A stretch of 64,000 nucleotides of DNA, from positions 93,437-157,436 of the forward strand of contig NZ_AODD01000015.1 of NCBI RefSeq assembly GCF_000525835.1, in the 5' to 3' direction. Position 1 is the first letter of the stretch. The number at the start of each line of letters is the position of its first letter. This DNA is from Listeria grandensis FSL F6-0971 (lineage in GTDB: Bacteria; Bacillota; Bacilli; Lactobacillales; Listeriaceae). A program made the translations under genes and the position numbers. The notes under the pieces are model-generated. The model worked only from the letters and a program-made list of their open reading frames with translations. It was not told the origin of the DNA and made no database searches. Below, one piece after another: positions 55,273 through 64,000 of the stretch.

Positions 55273-58200
55273 ATGGGGAAGCAGCCAGAGTCAAAGGTCA
55301 AGTTCTCCATCTTTAATCAGGAATTTACCAAGGGAATCAAAGAGATGGCGCTGAGTATTTCTACCTTGAATAAAGAATTTAAGCTGGAACAAGAACAACT
55401 CAAACGCACAGGAACAGAACAAGAAAAGCTAGAATCCAGCTTGGCAAAGCTCGGTCGAGAACATGACATCGCGAAACAAAAAGTGTCATTGACAGAAAAG
55501 CAGTTGGGTGAAGCGAAGAAAATGTACGGCGAGAATTCCGAAGAAGCAAACATACTCCAAGGTAAACTACTGGATTTTCAGATTGCAGAACAAAAAGTGG
55601 CGAATCAAACGGGTGTTGTTACCGATAAATTGCATACGTTGAAGCTAGCGCAGGCAGATGCATCATCTGAAACGACCAAGTACCAACAGAAAATGGGACA
55701 GTTAAAAGGCGAACAAGACCAGCTGAAATCATCGAGTGATCGCTTAACAAGTGAGTATGAGATGCAAAAGGCGGCAATGGGAGCGACAGCGAGCGAAGCT
55801 GATACATTTGCATTGGCGCAAAAGCATGTCCAACAGCAAACAGATATGACAAAGCGCGTCATCGCCAACTTGGAACAGCAATTGATGGAAACCGAGCGGA
55901 TGTATGGCAAAAATTCAGTGGAAGCGAATCAGATGGCGACCAAATTAAATAATGCCAAAGCATCGGTATCTAAATTGGATATGGAGTTAGAAGAGCTAGC
56001 ACAGGGTGGAAAAGGTTCTGCGGATAGTATGGAAGAACTGGGCAAGAAGATCACGGCTGGGAACTTTCTACATGCGGCGGAAATTCTAGGTGATGTAGCG
56101 GAAAAAGTGATTGATCTGGGCAAAGGCGCCTTTGAATCGGCACTGGATGTCGATGATGCTACTACACGTATTAATAAATCCCTTGGTTTAACTGGAAAGG
56201 AAGCGGCACGTACAAGGGATGTTGTGAGCAAGATATTTTCGTCAGGGATCACGGACAACTATGAAGAAATTTCTGAGGCGATTATTACCGTTCAAACAAA
56301 TATGGGCAAGATGGCGGATGATGACGCTTTAGGTAGGGTAGCTCAAAAAGCACTCGTATTTTCCAAAACGTTTGATTCTGATTTAAACGAAAGTGTTCGT
56401 GGTGCGAATGCGTTAATGATGACATTCAAAATGGATGCAGGAACTGCCTTTGATTTTATGACAGCAGGGGCGCAAAACGGTTTAGATAAAACAGACGAAT
56501 TGGGTGATAATCTAGCAGAGTATGCGACGTTATTCGAAGAGAATGGCTATAGCGCATCGGATATGTTTGCGATCTTAGATGCTGGGCTCAAAGGTGGCGC
56601 GTATAACCTCGACAAGGTAAACGATTTAGTCAAAGAGTTTGGGGTGCGTGTAGCAGATGGTACCATCGAAAAAGCAGTGGGCGAAATGGGCGGTAATTTT
56701 AAAAAAACTCTTCACCACGTGGAAAGAGGATGGTGGCACAAACCAACAGTTATTCCAGCTACTTGGCAAAGAGATTACGGGTCTCTCCACCAAACAACAA
56801 AAAGCCGCAGCCATTTCACAAATTTTTGGTTCGATGGGAGAAGATGCGGGAACGAAAGTCATCGAATCAATGTCGCAAGTTTCCAAAGCTTATGATGATG
56901 TTTCTGGTAAGTCGGATGCGCTGAATAAAAAGAGCGCCAAGCAGGAGTGGCAAGAAAGTTTGAATAAGATTAAGGCATCTCTTATTCCAATTGGGCAAGA
57001 TTTAGTGGATGCGTTAACGCCAGTAATGTCTGTTGTTGGTCGAATATCCGATGGTTTTGGTAATTTGCCAAGACCTATTCGTATGGCAATCACGATCTTT
57101 ACAGCATTATTGACGGTATTTGTTCTATTAACGCCTATTATTGGGGCACTCGCCATCACCATTTTTGCGCTGGATACAGCTTTGTTGCCAATCATCGCCA
57201 TTGTTGCGGCAGTGGCACTGGTGATCACAGGGCTGATATTACTAATCAAAAACTGGGGTACGGTGGTGGAGTGGTTAAAAGAGCAGTGGGAAGCATTTGT
57301 TCCGTGGTTAGGTGCTTTATGGACTGGTATCCAAACGTTAGCCAGCAATATATGGGGCAATATAGCCACTTTTTTCAGTGGATTATGGCAAGGTATTAAA
57401 AACACTGCACTTATTATCTGGCAAGGATTTAGTAATTGGTTGCTTGGTATCTGGAAAGGGATTGTAGGATTTGCAACGCCAATTTGGCAAGGCTTGGTTA
57501 ATGTCTTTACATTTATCTTCTTACTTATTCAATCCATTATCCAAGGTGTTTGGACGGTGATTACATCTATTCTTATGGTGTATTGGAATGCGATCGTTTC
57601 GATGGCACAAGCCATTTGGAAGCCGCTAGCTCCTTTTTTCACAGCCTTTTGGAACATTATCCAAGGGCTTTTTACTGTGGTCTGGGGAAGTATCAAAGGA
57701 TTTTTAGTTGGGCTTTGGACAAGTATTGTGGCTTTTGCACGAGCGATCTGGATGCCGTTGCGTGGCTTTTTTAGTGGTGTGTGGAATGGTATTCGAGGTG
57801 TAACGGTTGCCATTTGGAATGCGATTAAATCATTCTTTGTAAGTGTATGGAATGCGATTGTGACTTATATATTTGGGAAAGTCACGAGTATTCGTACGAC
57901 AGTCACAACGGTATGGAACGCCATTCGAAGTGTGACAACCACCGTATGGAATGGTGTTCGAAGTATGTTAAGTGGCGTTTGGAATAGTATTAAATCTTTG
58001 ATTACAAATGCTGTCAATGGTGTTAGGAACACAGTGAGCGGTGTTTGGAACAGTATCAAAGGGACAACATCGGCTGTATGGAATGGGATTAAAAATGCGA
58101 TGACACAACCCATGATTAGCGCGAAGAATAAGATCAAAGAAATGATTGATGCAGTAAGAGGCTTCTTTGACAATATGAAATTAAAGTTTCCAAAGATAAG

Positions 58201-58591
58201 CATGCCTAAACTCCCACACTTTAGCTTGAAAGGGAAGTTTAGTTTAGATCCACCAAGTGTGCCATCCGTCGGTGTTAACTGGTATAAAAAAGGTGGCGTT
58301 TTTGACGGTGCTAGTGTGATTGGTGTTGGGGAAGATCCTGGTGTGAAAGAAGCCGCGATCCCGTTATCCGGTCGTCACATGGTACCGTTTGCGACGAAGA
58401 TTGCAGCGATTATGAGTCAATTACGACAAGATGGCGGTGTCCTTGGTGCCATAGATCAACTGGTACAAGAAAAAGTGGTAAACGAAACACAAGTCCATGC
58501 GACATTCCATATTAATGGTACCGTACGAGAAGAAGCAGATGTACAAAAAATTGCGAAAGAAGTCAATAACATTTTGGGGGGCTTGATTTAA
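55273..58591 (+). pseudogene. Tape measure protein, frameshifted as given
   Basis: About 1105 residues after repair. ATG at 55273. The first 240 residues form coiled coil (LNKEFKLEQEQLKRTG ... LEELAQGGKGSADSM). The region around residues 270-480 is the conserved TP901-type tape-measure core (DDATTRINKSLGLTGKEA, FDSDLNESVRGANALMMTF). Then come hydrophobic helices and an array of Trp-rich repeats (VWNAIRSVTTTVWNGVRSML), and the conserved tail end KKGGVFDGASVIGVGEDPGVKEAAIPL. The frame breaks at seven A (56701-56707); six restore FKKLFTTWKEDGG. It sets tail length and is ejected with DNA. Confidence 0.88.
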
Positions 58592-59512
58592 TGAACCAGT
58601 ATCGCACACTCATCTATGAAAATATCGCAGGGGAACGCATTGATTTGACGGTTCCCCAAGCACACTTTCTATACGAGCTGACTGGCGCAGGTTTTTCGTA
58701 TACGAATGAGGTGAGTGAATCCAACTATACGGATAAGCTGGATGTGGACAGTACATCCCTCCAGCATGCAGACATTACAGGGCTACTAGAGATCCGTGAT
58801 GCCATCAACAGTAACCGTTCGATTTATGAGAAGCAAGAACGTATTGCCACGATTTTAAACTACGATCAGCTAATTCGAAAAGCGACAGGTGAAGAAACGC
58901 ATGGAAAGCTTTTGTATAAAAATGACACGGGGATCGAGGTGTATCTGCCTGTATTGATTGCCAATTATGAATTTGGCGAAATCACGGTAGAAGAGGAGAT
59001 TTTGCATGTCTTGGAAGTTACAATCTCTTTCACACGTTTGTCTAAAACATGGCTAGCGACCACGCCACAGGTGATTGTCTTTTCGTTACAGGGAACAGAT
59101 GAATCGCATTTCCATAGGTATAAGCACCCATGGCAGCATGGCGAAGTATTTGAGGCTGGGAACGGCTCGATTGCGACAATTGGTGGGAACGATCTTGCCA
59201 AACTGATTGTGAAGGTATACGGAGAAGTGTCGACTTTCACGATGCGTATCAAAGACGCACTTTCTGGCATGATAAAAACGATCAAGTACGATGCGAATGT
59301 GTTTGATAATGAAGTGTTGATTATCAATAACTTTGATTTATCCACCACAAAAAATGGTGTAAATGTCATTCGTGATTTCGATTTATTTTTGGGCAGATGT
59401 CCCATTTTTTGATTTATTGCCAAATCGTAAATACGTCGTACATGTCGATAGTGACAGCTTGCGAGGGAAAATCGAATTGCATATTTTTGAAAGCTGGGTG
59501 AGTGTACCTTGA
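58591..59512 (+). pseudogene. Distal tail protein (Dit-like), frameshifted as given
   Basis: The ATG at 58591 overlaps the tape-measure stop. As given it ends early at 59412 after DFDLFLGRCPIF. One T less in the five-T run 59386-59390 reads DFDLFWADVPFFDLLPNRKY and continues to the stop at 59512, giving about 306 residues. Beta-rich Siphovirus tail component typical of Dit hubs (YENIAGERIDLTVPQAHFLYELTGAGF). It connects tail tube and baseplate. Confidence 0.82.
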
Positions 59513-60534
59513 TCCATTTACTTATTTTTGATAAAGCGCTACAGCAAAAAGGCGTCGTTCGTTTTAGAGAAGGCACGTTTCTGGTGCATATTTGGGACTG
59601 GCAAACTTTTCAGCTCACCGTGACGACGGAAGCCATCGATACAGGGGATTTTATTACGATTTTGGAGGATAGGCACCCAATCTATTCTGGTGTCGTCAAA
59701 CAAGCGGTGGCGGTCGGTAAACAGGTGAGCATTGATGGCTATGATCTGCGCTATCTATTGGAGGGCATGCAGATGAACCAATTGTATGGGCTTAACCTGG
59801 TTAGCGCCAGCCCAATCGTTGGGAACTCCATGTCACTCATTCAACAGACTATCGCAAAGGCGTTTCCTTTAGCAAGTGTGATACTAGACAGCGAGCCTAA
59901 TCGAACCACGTTTTCCCTCTCGCCTCGATTGAAAAATGCACATGCCTTTCTACGTGCAAACAATATCGCGAATGAGATGATGTATCAACTTTTCATTGTG
60001 TCTAAAAAACGTATCTTAGTGAAGGTCAAGTACTTACGTGATCTTAGTCATAGCGTCATTTTACTCAATAATATCACGCATCAACAAGTTCAAAAAAGTA
60101 AAAGCTCGAAAAATAAATACAATCAAATTTTAGGATTGGGACAGGGAGAAGACGAAAATCGAGATTTCTATTTTTATGATCAAAAAGCGATAGACGATTA
60201 TCCGCAATGTTACATCTATGATTTGCGCGAAAACATCACACACGAAGACTTAATACAGCGAACACAGGTGAAGTTTAAAGAACTCCAATTTGAATATGAA
60301 ATCCAATTCAAAACGCAGAAAAATAAAGTGGCACAGTTTTTGCGCGATTATGAGGTGGGGGATTACGTGACGTTCAGTGCTGCAAATGGGGAGCGAATCA
60401 AGGATTTAATTACCTCCTACACGATTACGTACCAAGCCGGGCAGCGAAGCGATGCTTATGAGTTAACGACAGGGATTGACAAGAATGCTCTGACACAAAA
60501 AATCAAGGAATTAAAGGAAGGGGGCTACCAGTAG
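59509..60534 (+). CDS. Tail-associated protein (gp37-like, Tal hub)
   Basis: 341 residues from a TTG at 59509 overlapping the previous stop. The segments SIDGYDLRYLLEGMQMNQ, VKYLRDLSHSVILLNNITH and YNQILGLGQGEDENRDFYFYD are characteristic of the Siphovirus ReqiPepy6 gp37-like family, which forms the baseplate hub. No lytic domain is attached. Next gene overlaps by one base. Confidence 0.82.
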   Translation: MIHLLIFDKALQQKGVVRFREGTFLVHIWDWQTFQLTVTTEAIDTGDFITILEDRHPIYSGVVKQAVAVGKQVSIDGYDLRYLLEGMQMNQLYGLNLVSASPIVGNSMSLIQQTIAKAFPLASVILDSEPNRTTFSLSPRLKNAHAFLRANNIANEMMYQLFIVSKKRILVKVKYLRDLSHSVILLNNITHQQVQKSKSSKNKYNQILGLGQGEDENRDFYFYDQKAIDDYPQCYIYDLRENITHEDLIQRTQVKFKELQFEYEIQFKTQKNKVAQFLRDYEVGDYVTFSAANGERIKDLITSYTITYQAGQRSDAYELTTGIDKNALTQKIKELKEGGYQ

Positions 60535-61301
60535 TGGCATTGAAAGTATTTAACTTTGACGGAGACGCCTATATTGAAGGCGAGGATACACGTTCCCAGA
60601 TTGGCTCGCTTGTTTCTTCCACAGGAAATGGGGTCTTTGGAACGATTGCGCAAGTAGGGGCAACCAATATGTATACGATTAAAGCAGGAACGGTCATTTT
60701 CATTGGTGGGCTGTGTGTTCGTGTCGTAAGCGAGGAATCATTCGATCTCACAAATAATAAATATATCGTAGTGGAAACCGTATATAAGGCGGTAACGGGC
60801 GCGTATAGCTGTTTATTCAAGGCGGTGAATGTGATTACAGCGGGCAAGGTCGGTACCGTTGATAAACAGGTCATTATCTACGAAAAAGGTAAGGGCATGC
60901 AAAACGAGACTCAGGGGATGGCGGATTTATTGAAAAAATCGACACGAGCCACCCGACTATTCAATGGCGCGTCGTACTTGGACGAAGGGCATAAGATGAG
61001 TTTTCCAGATGTGCTGGCAGGACAGTATCAAATGCTATTTCTTGTCTTTTCGCATTACACGGTGGGCACAGGGGCAGACGATTGGGGTTGGCTGATTTAT
61101 CCGATTCCTGTGGCGTTCATCGCAGCGCATTATGGGGTGGGGCATTCGATTCCGATTGTGGCAGAAGATACGACCAAAGTGATGTATAAGTATGTGTACA
61201 CAGGATTGCTTGGTGTGTCGGGCAGTGCGAATAATATCCGTGTATTGGATGGTATTAATTTCAGGACGAAATGCCTGCGCGAGATATGGGGTGTTGGCTA
61301 A
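60534..61301 (+). CDS. Baseplate protein, putative receptor-binding protein
   Basis: 255 residues from a GTG at 60534 overlapping the previous stop. The first 120 residues form a beta-rich baseplate-type domain (FNFDGDAYIEGEDTRSQIGSL; TIKAGTVIFIGGLCVRVV) as in phage upper-baseplate proteins; the remainder is unlike anything I recognise and could be the host-binding head. Position before the XkdX-like and lysis genes suits a receptor-binding protein. Confidence 0.65.
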   Translation: MALKVFNFDGDAYIEGEDTRSQIGSLVSSTGNGVFGTIAQVGATNMYTIKAGTVIFIGGLCVRVVSEESFDLTNNKYIVVETVYKAVTGAYSCLFKAVNVITAGKVGTVDKQVIIYEKGKGMQNETQGMADLLKKSTRATRLFNGASYLDEGHKMSFPDVLAGQYQMLFLVFSHYTVGTGADDWGWLIYPIPVAFIAAHYGVGHSIPIVAEDTTKVMYKYVYTGLLGVSGSANNIRVLDGINFRTKCLREIWGVG

Positions 61302-61636
61302 TGGAAACGTACTATGTCACATACAATAAAACGGGTTTTATTGATAATTGGACAACAGAAAAAATCGATGGCTTTCTTCCCATTCAATCCGAGCCGGCGC
61401 TTTTCACGGTGTTGAACTGTGTACGCGTGGTGGACGGCATAGCAGTGATGGATCAATCGCAGTTGGAACGCGAAAAAGAAGCCTACTGGCAGACACCGCC
61501 TTCCGATTTAGAAGTGGTACAACAAGAAAATGCCCATCTATTGTTGTACAGTGCCGAGCTGGAGGCTGTGATTCAGCAGTCCCAACGAGAGGATGCCGAG
61601 CTATTATTTGTATTGGCAGAGAAAGGAGTGTTGTAA
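61301..61636 (+). CDS. Hypothetical tail protein
   Basis: 111 residues from the ATG at 61301, overlapping the previous stop (TAATG). METYYVTYNKTGFIDNW followed by a beta-rich part and a coiled-coil end (LEVVQQENAHLLLYSAELEAV). Similar small proteins lie before XkdX in many Listeria phages; no function known. Confidence 0.65.
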   Translation: METYYVTYNKTGFIDNWTTEKIDGFLPIQSEPALFTVLNCVRVVDGIAVMDQSQLEREKEAYWQTPPSDLEVVQQENAHLLLYSAELEAVIQQSQREDAELLFVLAEKGVL

Positions 61637-61789
61637 ATGATTGACTGGGTAGCACGTATTCAAGCGCATTTTGAGCGAGGTTTCTATACCACGGAGCAGG
61701 TAATGCGCTTTGTCACACTTGGAAAAATTACTGTAGAAGAAGCCGATCAAATCATGGCGAAGGAGGAATCAGATGGAGCAACTATTTAA
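61637..61789 (+). CDS. XkdX-like protein
   Basis: 50 residues (MIDWVARIQAHFERGFYTTE, then QVMRFVTLGKITVEEADQIM). The W...I...F..G.YT..QV..FV..GKIT..E...I pattern is the XkdX family signature. Directly upstream of the holin and overlapping it by 17 bp. Function unknown. Confidence 0.8.
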   Translation: MIDWVARIQAHFERGFYTTEQVMRFVTLGKITVEEADQIMAKEESDGATI

Positions 61790-62180
61790 AGGAGCGATGG
61801 TAGCTGGTGGTGCCGCAGTGGGGTTACTATTCGGTGGCTGGCACATCTTGGTACAGGTGTTGATGGTCTTCGTCATTGCTGATTATCTAACAGGCATACT
61901 CGCAGGAATATACAATGGGGAGCTAAGCAGTAAAGTTGGTTTTAAAGGTATTGCCAAGAAAATAGCTATTTTCATTTTGGTTGCGATTGCGCACCAAGTG
62001 GACTTTGTATTGGGTGATAAAGATATGTTGCGGGATGCCGTTATTTTCTTTTATCTCGCGAACGAATTGATTTCCATGTTGGAGAATGCCGCGCGAATGG
62101 GCTTGAACATCCCTGGTAAACTCAAACAAGTGATTGGGTTACTGCAAGAGAAGGCTGGTGAAAAAGGTAAGAAGGAGTAA
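61773..62180 (+). CDS. Phage holin
   Basis: 135 residues, ATG at 61773 with GGAGGA upstream. Three hydrophobic helices, FVIADYLTGILAGIYNGELSSKVGFKGIAKKIAIFI being the hallmark of the toxin-secretion/phage-lysis holin family (Phage_holin_4). Basic C-terminus (EKAGEKGKKE). It permeabilises the membrane at the end of the lytic cycle. Confidence 0.9.
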   Translation: MEQLFKGAMVAGGAAVGLLFGGWHILVQVLMVFVIADYLTGILAGIYNGELSSKVGFKGIAKKIAIFILVAIAHQVDFVLGDKDMLRDAVIFFYLANELISMLENAARMGLNIPGKLKQVIGLLQEKAGEKGKKE

Positions 62181-62232
62181 AACGTAGTCCACAATGGGCT
62201 ATTTTTTAGGCTTAAAATAGAGAAATGGAGTG

Positions 62233-63297
62233 ATGAATTTGAAAAAAGTAACAATGATAGTAGTAAGCGTGTTGTTGATGGTAGCCTTTTCGATGCCAAC
62301 ACAAGCCGCCGTGAATATTCAAAAGCAGCACATGAACGGCTTACCAAAAACAGCTTTTGCAAACGGCGTAGGGAAGCCAAGTATGATTGTCTTACACGAG
62401 ACAGCGAACAGTAAAGCGACGATTGAAAATGAAGTATCCTATATGTCTCGCAACTGGAAAAACGCCTTTGTGCATGCGTTTGTGAGTGATAGCAAAGTCA
62501 TCGAGGTCGCAGATACGAACTATACTGCATGGGGCGCGGGAGCAACCGCCAATCGATATGCCATCCATGTGGAATTAGTGCGAAAAGGCAACTTCACGAA
62601 AGCTTATCATAATTGGCTAGAGATAGCGGTTTATTATGCGAAGCAATACAATATTCCGATGGCGTTCAATGAAGGGAAGAAAGGTTTTGTGACACATGCA
62701 TGGATCAGCAAAAACTTAGGCGGTACCAACCACCAAGATCCGATTGCATGGCTTCAACAAAACGGCGTGTCAATGGTGCAACTAGAAAAAGATTTGCGAG
62801 TAGCGTATACAGGAGATACGGCAGTTTCGCCTAATACCCCACCAATCACAGAGACACCGAAGCCCAATGTCCCAAGTAATATTGTGGCGGGAGCTAACGT
62901 GAAGGTGCTCCCAAGTGCTAAAACATACGTTACGGGGCAAGTCATTCCAGCGTTTGTGAAAGGGAGCAACTATACGATTTTGCAAACTAAAACGGATCGC
63001 GTGCGACTTGCGGGTATCAACTCATGGGTACGTAATCGAGATATTAAGGTTGTGATACCAGTGGTAACAGGACGGAAGATATACCTACCAGCCACAGCAA
63101 GCACATGGCGTATTTATGGGCTTACCGTTAGTCCTATCAAAGCGAATACCAAAGCCTTTTTAAAACCAGCGAAATTTGGTGGGCTCAGCTACCCCGTTCT
63201 AAAAAATCGCGGTTCGGATGTCTACGAGATCCAAACCGTCCAATTTGGGCGCGTTCAAATTTACGCTAACCCTATCACAGGTGCAACAGTACGTTAG
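62233..63297 (+). CDS. Endolysin: N-acetylmuramoyl-L-alanine amidase with signal peptide
   Basis: 354 residues, ATG at 62233. The N-terminus (MNLKKVTMIVVSVLLMVAFS then MPTQAAVNI) is a Sec signal peptide with AxA site. An Amidase_2 domain spans about residues 45-195: VLHETANSKATIENE (zinc His), VHAFVSDSKVIEVAD, FVTHAWISKNLGGTNHQDPIAW (zinc His and Asp). A proline-rich linker leads into two SH3/GW-like wall-binding modules (TYVTGQVIPAFVKGSNYTIL; IYLPATASTWRIYGLTVSP). It cleaves the amide bond between muramic acid and the stem peptide. A secreted endolysin would not need holin pores for export. Confidence 0.9.
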   Translation: MNLKKVTMIVVSVLLMVAFSMPTQAAVNIQKQHMNGLPKTAFANGVGKPSMIVLHETANSKATIENEVSYMSRNWKNAFVHAFVSDSKVIEVADTNYTAWGAGATANRYAIHVELVRKGNFTKAYHNWLEIAVYYAKQYNIPMAFNEGKKGFVTHAWISKNLGGTNHQDPIAWLQQNGVSMVQLEKDLRVAYTGDTAVSPNTPPITETPKPNVPSNIVAGANVKVLPSAKTYVTGQVIPAFVKGSNYTILQTKTDRVRLAGINSWVRNRDIKVVIPVVTGRKIYLPATASTWRIYGLTVSPIKANTKAFLKPAKFGGLSYPVLKNRGSDVYEIQTVQFGRVQIYANPITGATVR

Positions 63298-63311
63298 TTT
63301 TATAGGAATCC

Positions 63312-63349
63312 AAGCCCTTATCCATTTTTTCGGATAAGGGCTTTTTTTT
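63312..63349 (+). terminator. Terminator after the endolysin
   Basis: AAGCCCTTATCC pairs perfectly with GGATAAGGGCTT over an eight-base loop, followed by a T-run. It closes the late operon. Confidence 0.92.
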
Positions 63350-63405
63350 ATGTACCAAATATGGTATGATTAAGAAGAAAATAACAATGGAAAGGGATGG
63401 ATAAA

Positions 63406-63701
63406 ATGGCGAAAAAGATACAATTGCCGAGCGGTCGGTTAGCCGAACACGCGAATGCGATTCAAGCGACGACAAATACATTGAAATTACAACCAAAGCC
63501 AAGTGTATCCTATTCAACTGGTAGCGCGAGACAACTAGTAGAAGGTGCGATGGAGTTTGCACAAATGACGGCATCCGCTCCAGCTGCGTTTCAAAAAGAT
63601 ACGGCGAATTTGAAGCATGTGGAAAAAGCGTTTGTGGCATCTGAAAAGGCATTGGGGATATGCTACATAAAGGAATCGAATGGATGGGAAGTAAAAAATA
63701 G
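63406..63701 (+). pseudogene. DUF3130/WXG-like partner of LXG toxin, frameshifted as given
   Basis: ATG at 63406 with AAAGGGATGG upstream. MAKKIQLPSGRLAEHANAIQ, then a helical body (ARQLVEGAMEFAQMTASAPA), matches the small type VII secretion-associated family DUF3130 (TIGR04197), whose members act as export partners of LXG toxins. The frame slips at four G (63654-63657); five would give LGDMLHKGIEWMGSKK and the stop at 63701, a 98-residue protein. As given, the frame instead runs into the following gene without a stop. Confidence 0.7.
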
Positions 63702-63720
63702 GTCAGGGGGATACATAGCA

Positions 63721-64000
63721 ATGCAACCAAGACAACGGGAAGAAGACGCTTGGAAAGAACAAATCAAGAAAGAGCGGCAATTTGAGGAACTGGAACAATT
63801 ATTTTCGAAGGCGAAACGGGCACAAGAAAATGTGCTACATACCTTTCAGGATGCGTGGCAGGGGAACCGGTCACGACAGCGGTTAGGACTAGTGGAAGAA
63901 ACGATGACGGAAGAATGGCAGAAGCGGAAAAAACAGATGTATGCCGTAGATGATGCGATACAAGAATCGCGTCGAGCGCACCAACGAGCCAAGTTTGCAT
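63721..64000 (+). CDS. DUF3958-like LXG toxin partner, cut by window end
   Basis: At least 93 codons from the ATG at 63721, preceded by a five-G run at 10 bp. MQPRQREEDAWKEQIKKERQ, followed by long charged helices (QGNRSRQRLGLVEETMTEEW), is typical of the DUF3958 helical proteins that pair with DUF3130 proteins ahead of LXG toxin genes. It continues beyond the window; an LXG toxin and immunity gene would be expected next. Confidence 0.65.
   Translation, partial: MQPRQREEDAWKEQIKKERQFEELEQLFSKAKRAQENVLHTFQDAWQGNRSRQRLGLVEETMTEEWQKRKKQMYAVDDAIQESRRAHQRAKFA

Larger units (their letters stand above)
35500..63350. mobile_element. PSA-like siphovirus prophage
   Basis: A contiguous block with integrase and lysogeny control on the minus strand, then replication, packaging, HK97-type head, long non-contractile tail and lysis genes on the plus strand: the standard order of temperate siphoviruses of Listeria. 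Boundaries are approximate: the left end lies between pepF and the integrase; the right end is at least the endolysin terminator and may lie outside the window. Several genes carry single-base indels, so viability cannot be judged. Resemblance to phage PSA rests on gene order and the frameshift sites, not on a search. Confidence 0.93.

Noticed and set aside
56657..56895. Programmed frameshift in the tape measure at A7
   Set aside because: Tape measure proteins are not known to need frameshifting, a single extra A explains it, and several other homopolymer indels occur here. The out-of-frame tail is a shadow sequence.

Overview
The window is low-GC Firmicute chromosome. Gene order and protein identities point to Listeria sensu lato: clpB, gpmA, a yjzD-like gene, fabH, fabF, ohrR-ohr, trpS with a T-box, oppABCDF, spxA, mecA, coiA and pepF follow the order I know from the L. 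monocytogenes core chromosome. Extra or altered accessory genes (two tandem oppA genes, Listeria-type Ig-repeat surface proteins) suggest a species other than L. monocytogenes. The taxonomic call is inference from gene content.

Layout. Positions 1-2780 hold a secreted Ig-repeat protein running off the left edge, a degenerate second copy of it, and a scrap of a Bax-inhibitor-1-like gene. Positions 2780-8200 hold two M20 amidohydrolases divergent from an MFS transporter with a candidate CcpA site, then a membrane acyltransferase. Positions 8200-13400 hold an AraC/GH39-like regulator divergent from CtsR-controlled clpB. Positions 13400-19600 hold gpmA, yjzD, fabH (FapR box and a long structured leader), fabF, ohrR-ohr and T-box-controlled trpS. 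Positions 19700-30570 hold a DUF3899 protein, a broken Ig-repeat protein and the Opp peptide-uptake locus with candidate CodY boxes. Positions 30800-35334 hold spxA, mecA, coiA and pepF.

About 35.5-63.35 kb is a siphovirus prophage. From left to right it carries integrase, ImmA and CI (minus strand); Cro and replication genes with a candidate internal origin; a late-regulator-like gene and a catalytic-domain-only tyrosine recombinase; an island with a minus-strand zinc-finger-like gene and a Rossmann nucleotide-binding gene; HNH, TerS, TerL, portal, ClpP-type protease and HK97-type capsid; connectors; tail tube; tape measure; baseplate; holin; and a Sec-exported amidase endolysin. Organisation of the structural genes resembles Listeria phage PSA. 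The most striking feature is a shifty stop CCC-UAA at the end of the major tail gene, followed in the +1 frame by about 250 codons with no start of their own, plus a similar overlapping-proline site at the end of the capsid gene leading into a HeH/LEM-like domain. PSA is known for +1 frameshifting in exactly these two genes.

Behind the endolysin the window ends in two genes resembling the small helical partners (DUF3130 and DUF3958) of LXG toxins exported by the type VIIb secretion system. No attachment repeat was found between them and the phage, so a prophage-borne toxin module is possible.

At least nine genes are broken by single-base indels, most of them in homopolymer runs (clpB, the integrase, immA, the nucleotide-binding gene, the tape measure, dit and others). 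This pattern is better explained by sequencing error than by biology and should be kept in mind for every frameshift claim here.
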